Source of the DNA: Candidatus Poribacteria bacterium
GTDB taxonomy: Bacteria; Poribacteria; WGA-4E; UBA9662
Reading direction: 5' to 3'
NCBI GenBank assembly: GCA_002729015.1
Contig: PBVO01000122.1
Coordinates: 1 to 37,164, forward strand
DNA: 37,164 nucleotides
In this document: in pieces, positions 35,412 through 37,164 of the stretch
Layout: each line of letters starts with the position of its first letter
Numbering within the stretch: the first letter of the stretch is position 1
Position numbers and translations under genes: made by a program
Notes under the pieces: generated by a model
Seen by the model: the letters and a program-made list of their open reading frames with translations, nothing else
Told to the model about the DNA's origin: nothing
The model's database searches: none

Positions 35412-36428
35412 TTAATTTTCTAGGAATTGAGGACGTGGAGCTTTGAAACTACCAGCGATTATTTGTTGTCTGACTTTCTCGACATTCTCTTGTACGGATT
35501 TTGGCACATATGATTTTAAATTAGGATTGTAAACTAATTTAATCGCTTCATTTTGTGCCATACCTGTCATCATTACTTTAGCTTCAAATTTCCCTTCCTT
35601 GACGATCTTAGCAATACGAACGAAGGCTGATGTATCGATCACTGCACTAGCCAGAACTGCATCGGGGGCAACCTCGTTTTGGTTCCGATTTGAACCAAAA
35701 GCAAAGACCGATTTACCTTCTTTTCGACTGTTAGAGACAGCTTCAAATACACCAACACCAGCGGCGTCTGCATTATGAAAAATTAAATCTACACCCTCAG
35801 CAATTTGTGACAAGGCCAACTCTTTAGCCTTCCCCACATCTTCCCAATTACCTACGTAAGATTTAGAAATCTGAATTTTCGAGTTTACTGACTTGGCGCC
35901 TTGGATAAAAGCATGAAATGTACTGTTGATAGGTGGGATATTCATACCGCCAATAGCACCAATTTTCCCAGTTTTGGACATCGAGGCAGCAATTATTCCC
36001 AACAAATAGGTAGCTTCTTCCAATTCAAAAACGACCGACGCTACATTTTTTTCTACCGTGTTACCAGAAGTAGTAATAAAAGTGGTATCTGAGAACTCTC
36101 TACCAACAGTTTTAGCTGCATCCTGATACTCAAAACCATGGCCGAAAATAAGGTCATAACCGTTACTAGCAAAAAAACGAAAATGCTCTTCCCACTGGGC
36201 TGGCGTCTTACTCTCAACATGGCTAACTTTCGCTGCTAATTCTTTTTCAATTGCTTTGAGCCCATCGTATGCTAAAGCATTCCAGCCGGCGTCACTAATC
36301 GCACCTGGCGTAAGTAATGCGACCTTGAATTGACCAGCTTGCGTAAGCGACACACTTCCCCAAACAACCGATATAAAAATCAAAAAAAACAAAGACGACT
36401 TAAATCCCAAACGACTTAATGAAAACAT
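35412..36428 (-). CDS. BMP-family substrate-binding protein
   Basis: 338 residues. A signal peptide (FKSSLFFLIFISVVWGSVSL) ends near LTQAGQ, with no lipobox cysteine, so it is soluble in the periplasm rather than a lipoprotein. The mature part shows the BMP/PnrA-like pattern: FKVALLTPGAISDAGWNALA, YDLIFGHGFEYQDAAKTV, GKIGAIGGMNIPPINSTFHA, GVDLIFHNADAAGVGVFEAV and SVFAFGSNRNQNEVAPDAVL. Family members bind purine nucleosides or related molecules for ABC uptake; no permease or ATPase gene is in view. I start at the ATG (36426-36428); the GTG three codons earlier is part of GAGGTG, 6 nt upstream. The PhyH gene lies just upstream on the same strand. Confidence 0.92.
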   Translation of the reverse strand: MFSLSRLGFKSSLFFLIFISVVWGSVSLTQAGQFKVALLTPGAISDAGWNALAYDGLKAIEKELAAKVSHVESKTPAQWEEHFRFFASNGYDLIFGHGFEYQDAAKTVGREFSDTTFITTSGNTVEKNVASVVFELEEATYLLGIIAASMSKTGKIGAIGGMNIPPINSTFHAFIQGAKSVNSKIQISKSYVGNWEDVGKAKELALSQIAEGVDLIFHNADAAGVGVFEAVSNSRKEGKSVFAFGSNRNQNEVAPDAVLASAVIDTSAFVRIAKIVKEGKFEAKVMMTGMAQNEAIKLVYNPNLKSYVPKSVQENVEKVRQQIIAGSFKAPRPQFLEN

Positions 36429-36434
36429 CCAAAA

Positions 36435-36440
36435 CACCTC
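36435..36440 (-). promoter_or_regulatory. Ribosome binding site that decides the BMP gene start
   Basis: GAGGTG on the minus strand, 6 nt before the ATG at 36426-36428. The in-frame GTG lies inside this site, so it cannot be the start. Confidence 0.6.
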
Positions 36441-36444
36441 ATAT

Positions 36445-37164
36445 TCAACATGTTATATCGTGATCAACCCTTGAGAGCTCTTTAACTGTATCAAATTTCG
36501 TTCTTAACACTTCTCGGGGGTGCTGCATCCCATTTTCTGTTACGTTGTATGCAAACGTATTTGCCCGCCGGTGATTAAGTGATTGATTTGCAGATGATCC
36601 ATGTATAATCAATGGCCCAAAGAACACACAATCTCCCGGTCCTGTTTCCAGAACCACTGCATCATCTCTAGCTTCAAAAAATCCAGGAAGAAATAGCCCA
36701 AACGAGGTTTGAGCTTGATCATGTGCCAACAACTCACCTTTATGACTACCAGGAACAAACCGAATACATCCGTTTTCTGAATTGGCTTCATCTATCGATA
36801 ACATACAATTAATCATGAGGGGCTGATTATCCGGGTTTCTCCAGTAGGAGTAGTCTTGATGCCAAGGTGTGATTGTACCATGCTTCGCTGCTTTCATCAG
36901 TAACTTGCTGTGAAAAAGTGAGATGTTTGGTCCTATCAGAGATTCAACTACATCTAAAACTTCATTAGATCTCAAAATTTCATTAAGTCCCTCACTAATA
37001 ACTTCGCTATTCATAAGTTGGCGAATATATTTTGGTTTATCAGGTTCTCGGTGTACATACTCTTCCCAGGAAACACCTACTCCATCAGGAATTTGGTTAG
37101 CCATCCGCTGATGCAGTCCTTCGATTTCAACCTTGACTTGATTCAACTGTTCGGTAGTGACCAA
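36445..37164 (-). CDS. Phytanoyl-CoA dioxygenase (PhyH) family protein, 5' end missing
   Basis: 239 residues visible; the frame is still open at the window edge, so the true start and first strand lie outside. The Fe(II)/2-oxoglutarate site is complete: H102-x-D104 in ITPWHQDYSYWRN, the distal H188 in FGPLIIHGSSANQS and R200 in NHRRANTF for 2-oxoglutarate. The ENGCIRFVPGSHKGELL stretch (130-146) is the family hallmark. It should hydroxylate a substrate not yet known; poribacterial genomes hold many such genes. It ends 16 nt upstream of the BMP start and probably shares a transcript with it. It contrasts with the other PhyH protein (20182-20988), which lacks the Asp. Confidence 0.93.
   Translation of the reverse strand: MVTTEQLNQVKVEIEGLHQRMANQIPDGVGVSWEEYVHREPDKPKYIRQLMNSEVISEGLNEILRSNEVLDVVESLIGPNISLFHSKLLMKAAKHGTITPWHQDYSYWRNPDNQPLMINCMLSIDEANSENGCIRFVPGSHKGELLAHDQAQTSFGLFLPGFFEARDDAVVLETGPGDCVFFGPLIIHGSSANQSLNHRRANTFAYNVTENGMQHPREVLRTKFDTVKELSRVDHDITC

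Noticed and set aside
1..37164. tRNA genes, CRISPR arrays or phage genes
   Set aside because: I scanned gaps by eye and saw no cloverleaf-like sequence, regularly spaced repeats or phage structural genes; a tRNA scan would settle it.

Overview
The window (37,164 bp, AT-leaning) reads as an accessory-rich stretch of a chromosome from an uncultivated Gram-negative-type bacterium. Its mix of families resembles what is described for Candidatus Poribacteria and, in part, Planctomycetes: phytanoyl-CoA-dioxygenase-like proteins, a DUF1549/DUF1553 + DUF1501 + PPC-domain cassette, SUMF1-like secreted proteins, ankyrin proteins, a Tm-1-like protein, a type I dockerin joined to a C-terminal sorting-like domain, DUF362 and enolase-superfamily enzymes. 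This assignment is inference from gene content; there is no rRNA or other marker I could use. I saw no tRNA, rRNA, CRISPR array, phage module or intact insertion sequence.

Layout. 1-15,252 is almost entirely on the minus strand. It holds the 5' end of a possible ankyrin gene, an AAC(2')-like acetyltransferase, a divergent uvrA, a tandemly duplicated nucleotidyltransferase-like protein, a small membrane protein, a Ser/Thr kinase of an unusual bacterial subfamily, a VOC protein, two ankyrin proteins, a large glycosidase-like protein, a DUF58 protein, a sugar-isomerase-like protein and a second GNAT. Three gene-poor patches (6,484-7,123; 9,972-10,260; 13,301-13,911) hold decayed coding sequence, so this part has turned over recently.

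15,253-20,988 is the only plus-strand block. A well-formed sigma-70-type promoter (15,334-15,362) drives a secreted SUMF1-like protein and metG, followed by a GAF/sigma-54 activator and a PhyH-family protein. The block ends tail-to-tail, with a 10-bp overlap, against the minus-strand Tm-1-like gene.

20,979-37,164 is one long minus-strand run. In transcription order it is: PhyH dioxygenase (cut by the window edge), BMP-type binding protein, DUF1549/1553 protein with heme-c-like motifs, Tat-signal DUF1501 protein, PPC-domain protein, DUF362, a dockerin/TIG secreted protein, a CBM9-like secreted protein, truA, an NagA-like deacetylase, an enolase-superfamily enzyme and the Tm-1-like protein. The exported genes suggest capture and breakdown of extracellular (amino-sugar or acidic) carbohydrate, with NagA and the enolase-superfamily enzyme acting inside the cell. 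Non-ATG starts (TTG, GTG) are frequent, several backed by strong ribosome binding sites.

The strongest candidates for something undescribed are the duplicated nucleotidyltransferase with one dead half, the PhyH protein whose iron site reads HxG rather than HxD, the AAC(2')-like enzyme in a non-actinobacterial setting, and the exported DUF1549/DUF1501/PPC cassette beside dockerin and BMP proteins.
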